Positions 1-6,110 of a stretch of 8,574 bases of DNA are shown in pieces. The first letter of the stretch is position 1. Each line of letters opens with the position of its first letter. The stretch is taken from contig JABDQK010000298.1 in the NCBI GenBank assembly GCA_013042255.1, forward strand, positions 1 through 8,574. The letters are read 5' to 3'. Origin of the DNA: Flavobacteriaceae bacterium (GTDB lineage: Bacteria > Bacteroidota > Bacteroidia > Flavobacteriales > Flavobacteriaceae). A program made the position numbers and the translations under genes. The notes beneath the pieces are model-generated. The model was not told the DNA's origin, ran no database searches, and saw only the letters and a list, made by a program, of their open reading frames with translations.

Positions 1-157
1 CGTGGATTTCTTTTCTGCTGCTTTTTTTTACGGCATAGCTAAATGTATTTTCGGGAAAATGCGTTGTCTCTTTAATGTAACCTGCTAAGCACAATTCTTC
101 TACCTCCGATTTGGTAAGGCGGAAACGCACTGAATTGCCCTTTATTCTGATCTTCAT
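1..157 (-). CDS. DUF7009-like hypothetical protein, N-terminal part only
   Basis: A minus-strand reading frame opens with ATG at 157 and runs uninterrupted off the left edge, giving 52 visible residues. It begins MKIRIKGNSVRFRLTKSEVE, and this basic beta-strand opening followed by 'LTKSEVE' is one I recall from short Bacteroidota proteins grouped as DUF7009, whose function is unknown to me. The frame has no stop and reads with sensible composition, including a later segment FPENTFSYAV. The gene is divergent from the outer-membrane barrel gene, and the two share an intergenic region of about 130 bp. A near-consensus -7 element lies about 20 nt upstream of this ATG. I am confident it is a real gene and moderately confident of the family name. 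The C-terminal part is outside the window. Confidence 0.72.
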   Translation of the reverse strand, partial: MKIRIKGNSVRFRLTKSEVEELCLAGYIKETTHFPENTFSYAVKKSSRKEIH

Positions 158-177
158 AACAATATTTCTTTCTTTCC

Positions 178-185
178 TAAAGTTA
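178..185 (-). promoter_or_regulatory. Possible Bacteroidota -7 element for the DUF7009-like gene
   Basis: Read on the minus strand this is TAACTTTA, a 7/8 match to the Bacteroidota -7 consensus TAnnTTTG. It ends about 20 nt before the ATG at 157, a plausible leader length. No TTG (-33 element) was found at the expected distance, so this is a weak call based on one element and its position. Confidence 0.28.
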
Positions 186-284
186 CAACTAATTCATTAT
201 TTCATTTGATTTTCGATGTATTTGACCACAGGATTTTTTCAATTAATGGCAAAGACTTTCCTAAAAGAAGTATCTTTCGGGGCA

Positions 285-1223
285 ATGAGATCATTGCTCC
301 CTCCCCAATTTGCAGTTTTTAGCTGTGTCTTTTTAAGTAGCATTTGTCTGCTTGTTGCACAGGATCATATTGATCTGGCCTCTATTTCTTATACTTCCTC
401 CTTTGAACGGACCCTGGAAGATACCAATATAGAAGCTGCTATACAGGAATGGAATTTTAACCTGGATCTTCCCCTGGTAATTAATAATGAGAATGCTCTG
501 ATTTTTGGACTGAGCGCCAATACCATAAATGTAGATTTAAGTCCTTCGCCCAATCCGGAAACGGATTTATACTCCACTACCCTTAGGCTTGGGTGGAATA
601 CCACTTTCAATGAACGCTGGTCGGGAACTTTCTTGGTAATGCCAAAAGTGGCTTCTGACTTTAGCAGCGGCTTCAGAAGGGGAAAACAGATCGGGGCTGT
701 AGTCTTTTTTACAAGGACCAAGACAGAGCGCCTTAAATACCTTTATGGGATTTATGGGAATACAGAAGAATTTGGTCTGTTGCTCGTCCCAATACTTGGG
801 GTTTACTACAAGAGTGCTGATAATTTGTTTGAAGCAGATGTCTTTTTGCCGGTGAGGCTAGATCTGAATTACAGCCTGAATGAGACCCTTTCAGCCGGAC
901 TACGATTCGATGGTTTGGGTTCGTCATTTAGCCTCCAGAAAGATGGTTTTAATGACCATTATGTCACCAGGGCCTCTAATGAACTCTATCTCTACGGACA
1001 ACTGAAATTAACGCCTTCCTTATTACTTCGGGGCAAGTTCGGTTATTCATTTTTTCGTAATTTCAAAGTGTATGACAATGAGGACAAAATAGACCTTTCC
1101 CTTGTAGGTATATTTTTTGGAAACGACCGGGAAATCCTGAATCGGGACCTCAATGACAGCTTCCAGTTTAAATTAGAGATGGTATATCGTTTTAATCTGA
1201 TAAAAAATAATCCAAAACCATAA
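285..1223 (+). CDS. DUF6268-like outer-membrane beta-barrel protein
   Basis: Predicted outer-membrane beta-barrel with no known substrate. From ATG 285 the protein is 312 residues and starts with a signal peptide: MRS, then a hydrophobic stretch ending CLLVAQ, with mature sequence from about DHID. The rest alternates short amphipathic strands and polar turns. Segments such as LLLVPILGVYYK and DVFLPVRLDLNYSLNETLSAGLRF (given in part: FLPVRLDLNYSLNETLSAGL) resemble the DUF6268 family as I remember it. The last strand, near the C-terminus, ends in MVYRF, as expected for a barrel, with a short polar tail after it. The frame is open from ATG 216, and ATG 246 is also possible, but only the 285 start puts the signal peptide at the extreme N-terminus. 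The 45-codon gene follows 8 nt later and is probably cotranscribed. Confidence 0.7.
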   Translation: MRSLLPPQFAVFSCVFLSSICLLVAQDHIDLASISYTSSFERTLEDTNIEAAIQEWNFNLDLPLVINNENALIFGLSANTINVDLSPSPNPETDLYSTTLRLGWNTTFNERWSGTFLVMPKVASDFSSGFRRGKQIGAVVFFTRTKTERLKYLYGIYGNTEEFGLLLVPILGVYYKSADNLFEADVFLPVRLDLNYSLNETLSAGLRFDGLGSSFSLQKDGFNDHYVTRASNELYLYGQLKLTPSLLLRGKFGYSFFRNFKVYDNEDKIDLSLVGIFFGNDREILNRDLNDSFQFKLEMVYRFNLIKNNPKP

Positions 1224-1231
1224 GTGAGTAA

Positions 1232-1369
1232 ATGAAAAATCTGATCAGGGCAATTATTGCGGGATATGGAGCCAAAAAAATAGGTGGTGGCCGATGTGGA
1301 TGCATAGGCACGGTTTTCGTTTTTCTGGTTCTTTACTGGCTTTTGGGATACGTCTTTAAAGTCTTCTAG
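1232..1369 (+). CDS. Small single-helix membrane protein (45 aa), conserved-looking in Flavobacteriia
   Basis: A 45-codon gene lies between the barrel gene and the transporter gene, with ATG at 1232 and TAG at 1367-1369. The start is 8 nt after the barrel stop codon, and AAGTGAG before it could serve as a weak ribosome site. The N-terminal part, MKNLIRAIIAGYGAKKIGGG, is basic and glycine-rich. A short Cys-x-Cys (RCGC, residues 21-24) follows, then one hydrophobic helix at about residues 25-40 (GTVFVFLVLYWLLGYV). The layout 'IRAxIAGxGAKKxGGG + CG + TM + YWLLG' matches, from memory, tiny uncharacterised flavobacterial proteins. The likely topology is N-terminus in the cytoplasm with one inner-membrane span. 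Function is unknown. It is easily missed because of its length. Confidence 0.68.
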   Translation: MKNLIRAIIAGYGAKKIGGGRCGCIGTVFVFLVLYWLLGYVFKVF

Positions 1370-1390
1370 GGTTAATCCTACAGAATACCC

Positions 1391-1398
1391 TACTTTTG
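1391..1398 (+). promoter_or_regulatory. Exact TAnnTTTG match just before the transporter gene
   Basis: TACTTTTG is an exact 8/8 match to the Bacteroidota -7 element. It ends only 4 nt before the transporter ATG at 1403, so if it is used, transcription would begin at about the start codon and give a leaderless or nearly leaderless mRNA. No TTG is found at the usual -33 distance. It may be a chance match, and the transporter could instead be read through from the upstream genes. Confidence 0.3.
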
Positions 1399-1402
1399 CC
1401 GG

Positions 1403-2605
1403 ATGAAAATTCAGAGGCGTTCTCAACTGGAATTTGTGGGTCTTATGGCAGCACTGATGTCGATAGCCGCCCTTGCTCTCGACGCGCTTTTGCCTGCTCT
1501 TGATCTGATAGGAAGGGACGTAGGGACTACCAGTCTGGCCGAGAATCAGCTACTGATTACCCTTTTCTTCCTGGGCCTTGGGGTTGGACCCTTGTTGTTT
1601 GGTCCTATCTCCGACAGTGTTGGAAGGAAACCTGTGGTATACGTTGGATTTGCTTTGTTCATCGGGGCCAGTTTACTCTGTGTGTACGCCCCTCAATTTG
1701 AAACGATGATTGCGGGTAGGATTTTACAGGGTATCGCCCTTTCGGCACCCAGAACCATCAGTGTGGCTATGATCAGGGATCGGTACAGTGGGGATCAGAT
1801 GGCCAGAATACTGTCATTTGTTGTGGTTGTATTTATCCTGGTACCTATCGTAGCGCCTACCCTGGGGAAATGGATTCTCGATGCTATGGGTTGGGAAGCT
1901 ATCTTTCATTTTCAAGTCCTTTTTGCGCTGCTGGTGGCCATTTGGTTCTGGAAAAGACAACCCGAAACCCTGGCTCCTGAGAAACGAAACTCCTTCAGGC
2001 TTAATGTATTTGTTAACGGCTACAAAGAACTGTTGAATTACAAACAAACGATGGTCTTTACCTTTATCTGGGGATTTATAACCGGTTCTTTTCTGGTTTA
2101 CCTCAGTACAGCACAGCAGGTTTTTGAAGACCAGTACCTTATGAAGGAATCTTTTCCTTATATCTTCGCATGCCTGGCTATTACCATTGGTACTGCTACC
2201 TTGCTAAACGGGACCCTGGTGTTGCGGTTTGGGATGCTTCGCCTGGTAACTGTTGCCCTGGCTTTTTATATCCTGGTTCCACTCCTGTACGTGATCTTGT
2301 ATTACGGGGAGACTAACCCTCCTTATTGGGTAGCCCTTGGTTTCTTTGGAATGCAGTTCTTCGCCGTAGGTTTTGTATTCGGCAACCTGCGGGCCCTGGC
2401 CATGGAGCCCGTAGGTCATATCGCCGGGATAGGCTCCGCAATCACAGGTTGTCTCGCTACATTGATGGCCGTTCCAATCAGTGCTTATATCGGCAGTTTT
2501 GTTCGCGATTCAATTTTCCCCATTTTTCTCGGGTTTTTAAGTTGCGGGATTATAGCTTATTTTTTGCTGGCGTATTTCTATTTGTCGAGAAGGTTTGCTC
2601 AATAA
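1403..2605 (+). CDS. Bcr/CflA-family MFS drug-efflux transporter
   Basis: A 400-residue inner-membrane proton-driven exporter of the major facilitator superfamily (DHA1, Bcr/CflA type), probably exporting small drugs or metabolites. About 12 hydrophobic segments are visible. TM1 carries the family's DALLPAL stretch (residues 27-33). Loop 2-3 has MFS motif A as GPISDSVGRKP (67-77), with the key Asp71, Gly74, Arg75 and Lys76. TM5 has the antiporter motif C as VPIVAPTLGKW (147-157). A late segment, AMEPVGHIAGIGSAITG (333-349), is typical of Bcr/CflA. A charged loop at about 184-200 separates the two halves. The start at 1403 fits because the basic leader MKIQRRSQLEF before TM1 is what I expect in flavobacterial homologues. 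The substrate cannot be read from sequence. It is on the opposite strand from the polyketide operon and more than 1.5 kb away, so a role in exporting that product is only speculation. Confidence 0.88.
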   Translation: MKIQRRSQLEFVGLMAALMSIAALALDALLPALDLIGRDVGTTSLAENQLLITLFFLGLGVGPLLFGPISDSVGRKPVVYVGFALFIGASLLCVYAPQFETMIAGRILQGIALSAPRTISVAMIRDRYSGDQMARILSFVVVVFILVPIVAPTLGKWILDAMGWEAIFHFQVLFALLVAIWFWKRQPETLAPEKRNSFRLNVFVNGYKELLNYKQTMVFTFIWGFITGSFLVYLSTAQQVFEDQYLMKESFPYIFACLAITIGTATLLNGTLVLRFGMLRLVTVALAFYILVPLLYVILYYGETNPPYWVALGFFGMQFFAVGFVFGNLRALAMEPVGHIAGIGSAITGCLATLMAVPISAYIGSFVRDSIFPIFLGFLSCGIIAYFLLAYFYLSRRFAQ

Positions 2606-2645
2606 GAATGGGAATATGGAAAATCGAATATTTCATTTGATGAGA

Positions 2646-2676
2646 TTGTACAACAGGATGTGTATATTTAACTTTA
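2646..2676 (+). promoter_or_regulatory. Candidate Bacteroidota promoter for the TerC gene
   Basis: TTG at 2646-2648, a 20-nt spacer, then TAACTTTA at 2669-2676 fits the flavobacterial layout of a TTG -33 element and TAnnTTTG -7 element, with one mismatch in the -7 box. The TerC ATG is 13 nt after the box, so the leader would be very short and leaves no room for a yybP-ykoY type manganese riboswitch. The element sits in the 84-nt gap after the transporter gene, which suggests separate transcription of the TerC gene. Confidence 0.45.
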
Positions 2677-2689
2677 ATTTTTTCATCCC

Positions 2690-3652
2690 ATGCTGATCTG
2701 GGTTTCTTTTATCTCCCTTATTATTGTTTTCCTGGCTCTTGATCTGGGGTTATTTAATAAGAGGGATCATGTTATCAGAAGTAAGGAAGCCAGTCTCTGG
2801 ACAGCTCTCTGGGTAACTGTTGCATTTAGTTTTAGTGCGGTGATCTACTGGCTTTTTTCCAAAGGTCTTGTAGAAAATCCTACCGGGATGACTCCCGATA
2901 CAGCCGTATTAAATTATATTACGGGCTACCTTATTGAACTTTCCCTCAGTATTGATAACGTATTTGTTATCGCAGTAATCTTCTCGGCCTTTGCCATACC
3001 TCCGAAATACCAGCACAGGGTCTTGTTCTGGGGAATTCTTGGCGCTATTGTTTTCCGTGCTCTTATGATTGTTTTCGGGGTAGCTCTGATCACCAGGTTT
3101 GAATGGGCGATCTATGTTTTCGGGGTGTTTCTGCTTTATACGGCATTTAAGATGCTAAAATCAGATTCCATTAAGTTCGACCCTAAACGTTCTCTGGTAT
3201 TTAAGTATCTCAGAAAGATCTATCCGCTGACCAAACATATGAATGGGAGGCATTTTTTTCTGAGAAGAATGGGAATAAAAGCAGCGACTCCACTTTTTGT
3301 TGCCTTAATTGTAATCGAATTAACAGATATACTCTTTGCCTTGGACAGCATCCCGGCCATTCTGGCCATCACGGCAGATCCATTTATAGTATTCAGTTCG
3401 AATATTATGGCAATATTAGGCCTGAGATCAATGTACTTTCTTATTTCAAGGATGCTTGCAAAATTCAGGTTTATCAATTACAGTCTGGTGGTGATACTGG
3501 GATTTGTGGGGTTGAAAATGCTCACTGCAGAATTTATCCACGTTCCTGAATGGGTTTCCCTCACCCTAATTACAGTATCTCTGGCCTCAGGGATAATTAC
3601 TTCCCTGCTGATTCCTGAAAAAGAAGAAACGGAAACACCTTTACCCGATTAA
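2690..3652 (+). CDS. TerC/Alx-family integral membrane protein
   Basis: A 320-residue polytopic inner-membrane protein of the TerC/Alx family. Characterised members export manganese or help metalate secreted enzymes; older names refer to tellurite resistance. About nine hydrophobic segments are visible. The two family signatures are present: ELSLSIDNVFV (83-93) in one half and ELTDILFALDSIPA (210-223) in the other. Their acidic residues Glu83, Asp89, Glu210, Asp213 and Asp219 are the expected metal-path residues. The N-terminus contains FLALDLGLFNKRDHVI, typical of the Alx branch, and the length is normal. A basic loop lies at about 155-195. It has its own promoter-like sequence, and its stop codon overlaps the stop of the convergent minus-strand gene. 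The family is clear. The exact ion and the choice between TerC and Alx are inferred. Confidence 0.9.
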   Translation: MLIWVSFISLIIVFLALDLGLFNKRDHVIRSKEASLWTALWVTVAFSFSAVIYWLFSKGLVENPTGMTPDTAVLNYITGYLIELSLSIDNVFVIAVIFSAFAIPPKYQHRVLFWGILGAIVFRALMIVFGVALITRFEWAIYVFGVFLLYTAFKMLKSDSIKFDPKRSLVFKYLRKIYPLTKHMNGRHFFLRRMGIKAATPLFVALIVIELTDILFALDSIPAILAITADPFIVFSSNIMAILGLRSMYFLISRMLAKFRFINYSLVVILGFVGLKMLTAEFIHVPEWVSLTLITVSLASGIITSLLIPEKEETETPLPD

Positions 3653-4005
3653 CCCTGAATTTTTGCTTTTCCAACATAAGCAAGGACATCCCGCTCTAGC
3701 TGCATCATCTTTGAGAATTGTGCTTCACATTCATCAAAATAATGTAATTCACTCTTCCCTGATTTTCTTATGGCTATGATCAGATCTTCATTTTCACTTA
3801 TGAGCGAATCCAAACACCGTTTTAAACGGTCCATTTGTTCGTGGAGTTGAACCGTCTTAGGTACACAATGGTAGGAGTTTAATTGCCTGGAAAGATTCAC
3901 AAGGTATGTCTGCTGCCGCTCCAGAAAATGGATGGGCTGAGTGGTGGGTTGTTTGCTTTTCGACTTGTTCTGTGGATCCAGGGTATTCATGGCGAAAAAT
4001 TTCAT
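3649..4005 (-). CDS. Hypothetical helical protein
   Basis: I do not recognise this family. From ATG 4005 the product is 118 residues, soluble, with no signal peptide or membrane segment. A Lys/Ser/Gln/Thr-rich, probably disordered N-terminus (to about residue 24) is followed by a region that looks almost wholly alpha-helical. It has heptad-like spacing of Leu, Ile and Met, and could form a helical hairpin or coiled coil (for example HEQMDRLKRCLDSLISENED). The frame extends to a GTG at 4029, and a third start (ATG 3990, giving MNTLDPQN) is possible. None has a good ribosome site. It lies downstream of the ACP gene on the same strand across 130 nt, so it may be the last gene of the polyketide operon or separately expressed. 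Its stop overlaps that of the TerC gene. Confidence 0.6.
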   Translation of the reverse strand: MKFFAMNTLDPQNKSKSKQPTTQPIHFLERQQTYLVNLSRQLNSYHCVPKTVQLHEQMDRLKRCLDSLISENEDLIIAIRKSGKSELHYFDECEAQFSKMMQLERDVLAYVGKAKIQG

Positions 4006-4135
4006 CCTGTTAGGAGGAATCAATTTCACCCTTAAATTACGAAATTTTGTTTATACCCTTAATTATGCTTGTGTGATTTTTCTGTTAAATATGGTCGGAG
4101 GGATCTGTATTTTTTTATTAACCTAAAACCCAATT

Positions 4136-4384
4136 TCAGTTTACTTTTGATTCGATAATATTCAGGGCATCCCCTACCGTCTGCATATCATCCATTTCTT
4201 CATTCTCCAGGGTAATGTCAAAGGCATCTTCCACATCGAGGACAATATCCACCAGGTTAGCCGAATTAATATTCAACTCATTGATCAGATGACTATCCCT
4301 GTTGATAGAATCAGCTGAAATATCATCTGGTAAATACGGTTTGATGATACCTATTAGCGTTTGATATCGATCTTCTTTTGACAT
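4136..4384 (-). CDS. Acyl carrier protein
   Basis: An 82-residue acidic protein of normal ACP length and pattern. Helix I spans about 3-17. The region before helix II reads ELNINSANLVDIVLDVEDAF, and Ser41 aligns with the phosphopantetheine-bearing Ser. Helix II ends at the conserved VEDAFDI, and TVGDALNII (69-77) is the usual last helix. The Ser is preceded by Asn and followed by Ala, where classical ACPs have Asp-Ser-Leu. I recall the same INSANLVDIVLDVED wording in other Bacteroidota specialised ACPs, so it is likely a functional subgroup and not decay. Its role would be to hold intermediates for the adjacent ketosynthase, dehydratase and reductase, and perhaps to deliver the starter to the type III PKS. 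The start is 3 nt after the ketosynthase stop without a Shine-Dalgarno, which suggests translational coupling. Confidence 0.9.
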   Translation of the reverse strand: MSKEDRYQTLIGIIKPYLPDDISADSINRDSHLINELNINSANLVDIVLDVEDAFDITLENEEMDDMQTVGDALNIIESKVN

Positions 4385-4387
4385 GGA

Positions 4388-5662
4388 TCAGGAATTATAT
4401 TGTTTAAAAATAACACATGCATTTACATCCCCAAAACCAAAACTCGCTTTAGCGACAATTTTCGGAGCTTTTCGCACACTGGCTTGTGGAATTCTTGAAG
4501 GGTGTATCCATTTGAGGATCTCCGGATGAGGATCTTCACAATTCACATTCCCATAGACAAGGCCGTTGCTGAGCTGTAGAACCGCCCCAACTGATTCTAT
4601 AGAACCTGCTGCAGCCAGACAATGGCCCACCATGCTTTTAAAGGAATTGATCAAAGGAAAATCTTCCTTTTCCCTCTCCAGAGCTTTACACCAGTTTTCA
4701 ATCTCAACAGGATCCTTTGCTGTGGCAGTAAGATGACCATTGATACTGTCAATCTCTTCAGCACCTATTTCACTATCCCTGAGCGCTTCCCTGATACATT
4801 TCTGTACCGCTGTTTTATTTGGTGCTGTCATGCTCCCTCCGCTGCGCTGTCCTCCACAATTGACTGCGCCACCTAATACTTCTGCGTAGATTTTTGCATT
4901 TCTTGAGATCGCACTATCCAGGGATTCAAGGACTAATGCCCCTGCCCCACTTCCCGGCACAAATCCGGATGCGGAAGCACTCATGGGCCGACTAGCCAGT
5001 TCGGGTCTGTTATTGAAATTTCTTGGCAGAATGCGCATAGCATCAAAACCTCCCCATACGTAGGGCCCACTGTCGCTACAACTCCCTGCCAGCATTCGTG
5101 TTGCCTTTCCAGATGAAATGCGTTCATAAGCCATGAATAATCCTTCTGTTCCAGTCGTGCAGGCTGATGAATTTGTGGTCACCTGGTTTCCTGCTCCAAT
5201 AATTCCCCCTAAATAGGCACTTATGCCGCTGGCCATGGTTTGGGTTACCGATGTGCTCCCCAGCCTTTTTACTTTACCCTCATCAATCAGGTGTATCGCC
5301 TCACGCAACTTGTCTATTCCGAGAATTCCTGTGCCAAAAATTACCCCACTTTCCCAGTCGGTTGTCTCATCCTCTGTGGGCTGGAGTCCGGCATCTCTCC
5401 ATGCATCCACCCCGGCAATCACTCCGTAGATCAAGCCACTTGCCATTAATCCTCGTTGCTCAAGGGAGGTAAAGTAATTGTTTATATAGTCTTTTTTAAT
5501 ATCTGGTTTTCCAGCAATCTGGCATCTGAAATTTAACCTTTCCAGTTCCGGGTAAAAACGAATTCCGCTTTTTCCCGTCTCCAATGCCCCGGCAAAGGCC
5601 TGCAGGTCGATTCCATTGGGCGCACAAACCCCCATTCCCGTAATGACGACTCGCTTACGCAT
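4388..5662 (-). CDS. FabF-like beta-ketoacyl-ACP synthase
   Basis: A 424-residue thiolase-fold condensing enzyme of the KAS I/II (FabB/FabF) type, which elongates acyl chains on ACP by decarboxylative Claisen condensation. The N-terminus MRKRVVITGMGVCAPNG is standard. The nucleophile is Cys168 in TTNSSACTTGTEG, followed by His310 (INGHLTATAKDP) and Lys342/His347 (FKSMVGHCLAAAG), so Cys-His-His is complete and it should condense, not merely decarboxylate. The C-terminal glycine-rich SFGFGDVNA is present. The motif round His310 is unusual, since most FabF proteins have a NAHGT-type sequence. Length is normal. The start overlaps the dehydratase end by 8 nt. It is probably the elongation enzyme of the operon's own carrier-bound chain; housekeeping FabF is less likely given the context and divergence. 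Confidence 0.9.
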   Translation of the reverse strand: MRKRVVITGMGVCAPNGIDLQAFAGALETGKSGIRFYPELERLNFRCQIAGKPDIKKDYINNYFTSLEQRGLMASGLIYGVIAGVDAWRDAGLQPTEDETTDWESGVIFGTGILGIDKLREAIHLIDEGKVKRLGSTSVTQTMASGISAYLGGIIGAGNQVTTNSSACTTGTEGLFMAYERISSGKATRMLAGSCSDSGPYVWGGFDAMRILPRNFNNRPELASRPMSASASGFVPGSGAGALVLESLDSAISRNAKIYAEVLGGAVNCGGQRSGGSMTAPNKTAVQKCIREALRDSEIGAEEIDSINGHLTATAKDPVEIENWCKALEREKEDFPLINSFKSMVGHCLAAAGSIESVGAVLQLSNGLVYGNVNCEDPHPEILKWIHPSRIPQASVRKAPKIVAKASFGFGDVNACVIFKQYNS

Positions 5663-6110
5663 GTTGCCCGGGTTTTATCATACCGGCAATGGTGCCCTTA
5701 CATACCATTTCGTTATGGGAATTATACATCTTTACTTTGCACTTTAATTTGGAGAACCTGAAATACACTTTTTCAGACACCACTCTTACTTCTTCATTGG
5801 GAAATGTCGCTTTTAGAAACTCCATTTCGGCACTGCTCATGGCTATCTGCAATTTGCCGGAAAATGTCTGTTCTTCATTTAAAAGAAGATAGATTCCAAG
5901 ACAAACAAGACCTATTTGGGCACAGCATTCGGTGAGAATGACTCCCGGGGTAACAGGCTGCTCTTTAAAATGTCCTCTGTAAAAAGGAAGGTTTTCCCGA
6001 AAACGGTAAACTCCTTCACAACCCTGATCATTGACTTCCTTTATCTCATCCACAAATAAAAAGGGATCGGAATAAGGAAGCAGGTTGAGGATTTCTTTAG
6101 TTGTAATCAT
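5655..6110 (-). CDS. FabZ-like 3-hydroxyacyl-ACP dehydratase
   Basis: A 151-residue single hotdog domain. LPYSDPFLFVDEI (11-23) corresponds to the FabZ opening LPHRYPFLLVD. FYRGHFKEQPVTPGVILTE (43-61) carries the catalytic His47 and Glu61, followed by CCAQIG. Both catalytic residues are in the right places, so it should remove water from a 3-hydroxyacyl-ACP to give the 2-enoyl-ACP. It is in the length range of FabZ and acts in the cytosol. The ATG overlaps the reductase stop as ATGA, and its own end overlaps the ketosynthase start by 8 nt, so the three proteins are probably made together. It could alternatively be a non-dehydrating hotdog protein (thioesterase-like), but the retained His/Glu pair argues for dehydratase. 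Confidence 0.85.
   Translation of the reverse strand: MITTKEILNLLPYSDPFLFVDEIKEVNDQGCEGVYRFRENLPFYRGHFKEQPVTPGVILTECCAQIGLVCLGIYLLLNEEQTFSGKLQIAMSSAEMEFLKATFPNEEVRVVSEKVYFRFSKLKCKVKMYNSHNEMVCKGTIAGMIKPGQHA

Noticed and set aside
1043..1426. 127-codon minus-strand reading frame across the barrel gene end and the 45-residue gene
   Set aside because: It is antisense to two better-supported genes, has a basic low-complexity composition and no recognisable motif.
1403..2605. Transporter as the exporter of the polyketide product
   Set aside because: It is on the other strand and separated by the TerC and hypothetical genes; nothing in the sequence links it to the operon.
2326..2640. 104-codon plus-strand frame overlapping the end of the transporter gene
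   Set aside because: It is an out-of-frame, Arg-rich translation of the Bcr/CflA C-terminus; that gene reads to a normal end without needing a frameshift.
2606..2689. yybP-ykoY manganese riboswitch before the TerC gene
   Set aside because: The gap is only 84 nt, and the promoter-like element leaves a leader of a few bases; no riboswitch-like stems were seen.
3941..4126. Hydrophobic 61-codon plus-strand frame opposite the start of the hypothetical gene
   Set aside because: The hydrophobicity comes from T-rich intergenic sequence; there is no homologue I recognise and no promoter or ribosome site at the start.
4030..4135. Intrinsic terminator after the ACP gene
   Set aside because: An A-rich run occurs on the coding strand, but I found no stable GC hairpin followed by a T tract.
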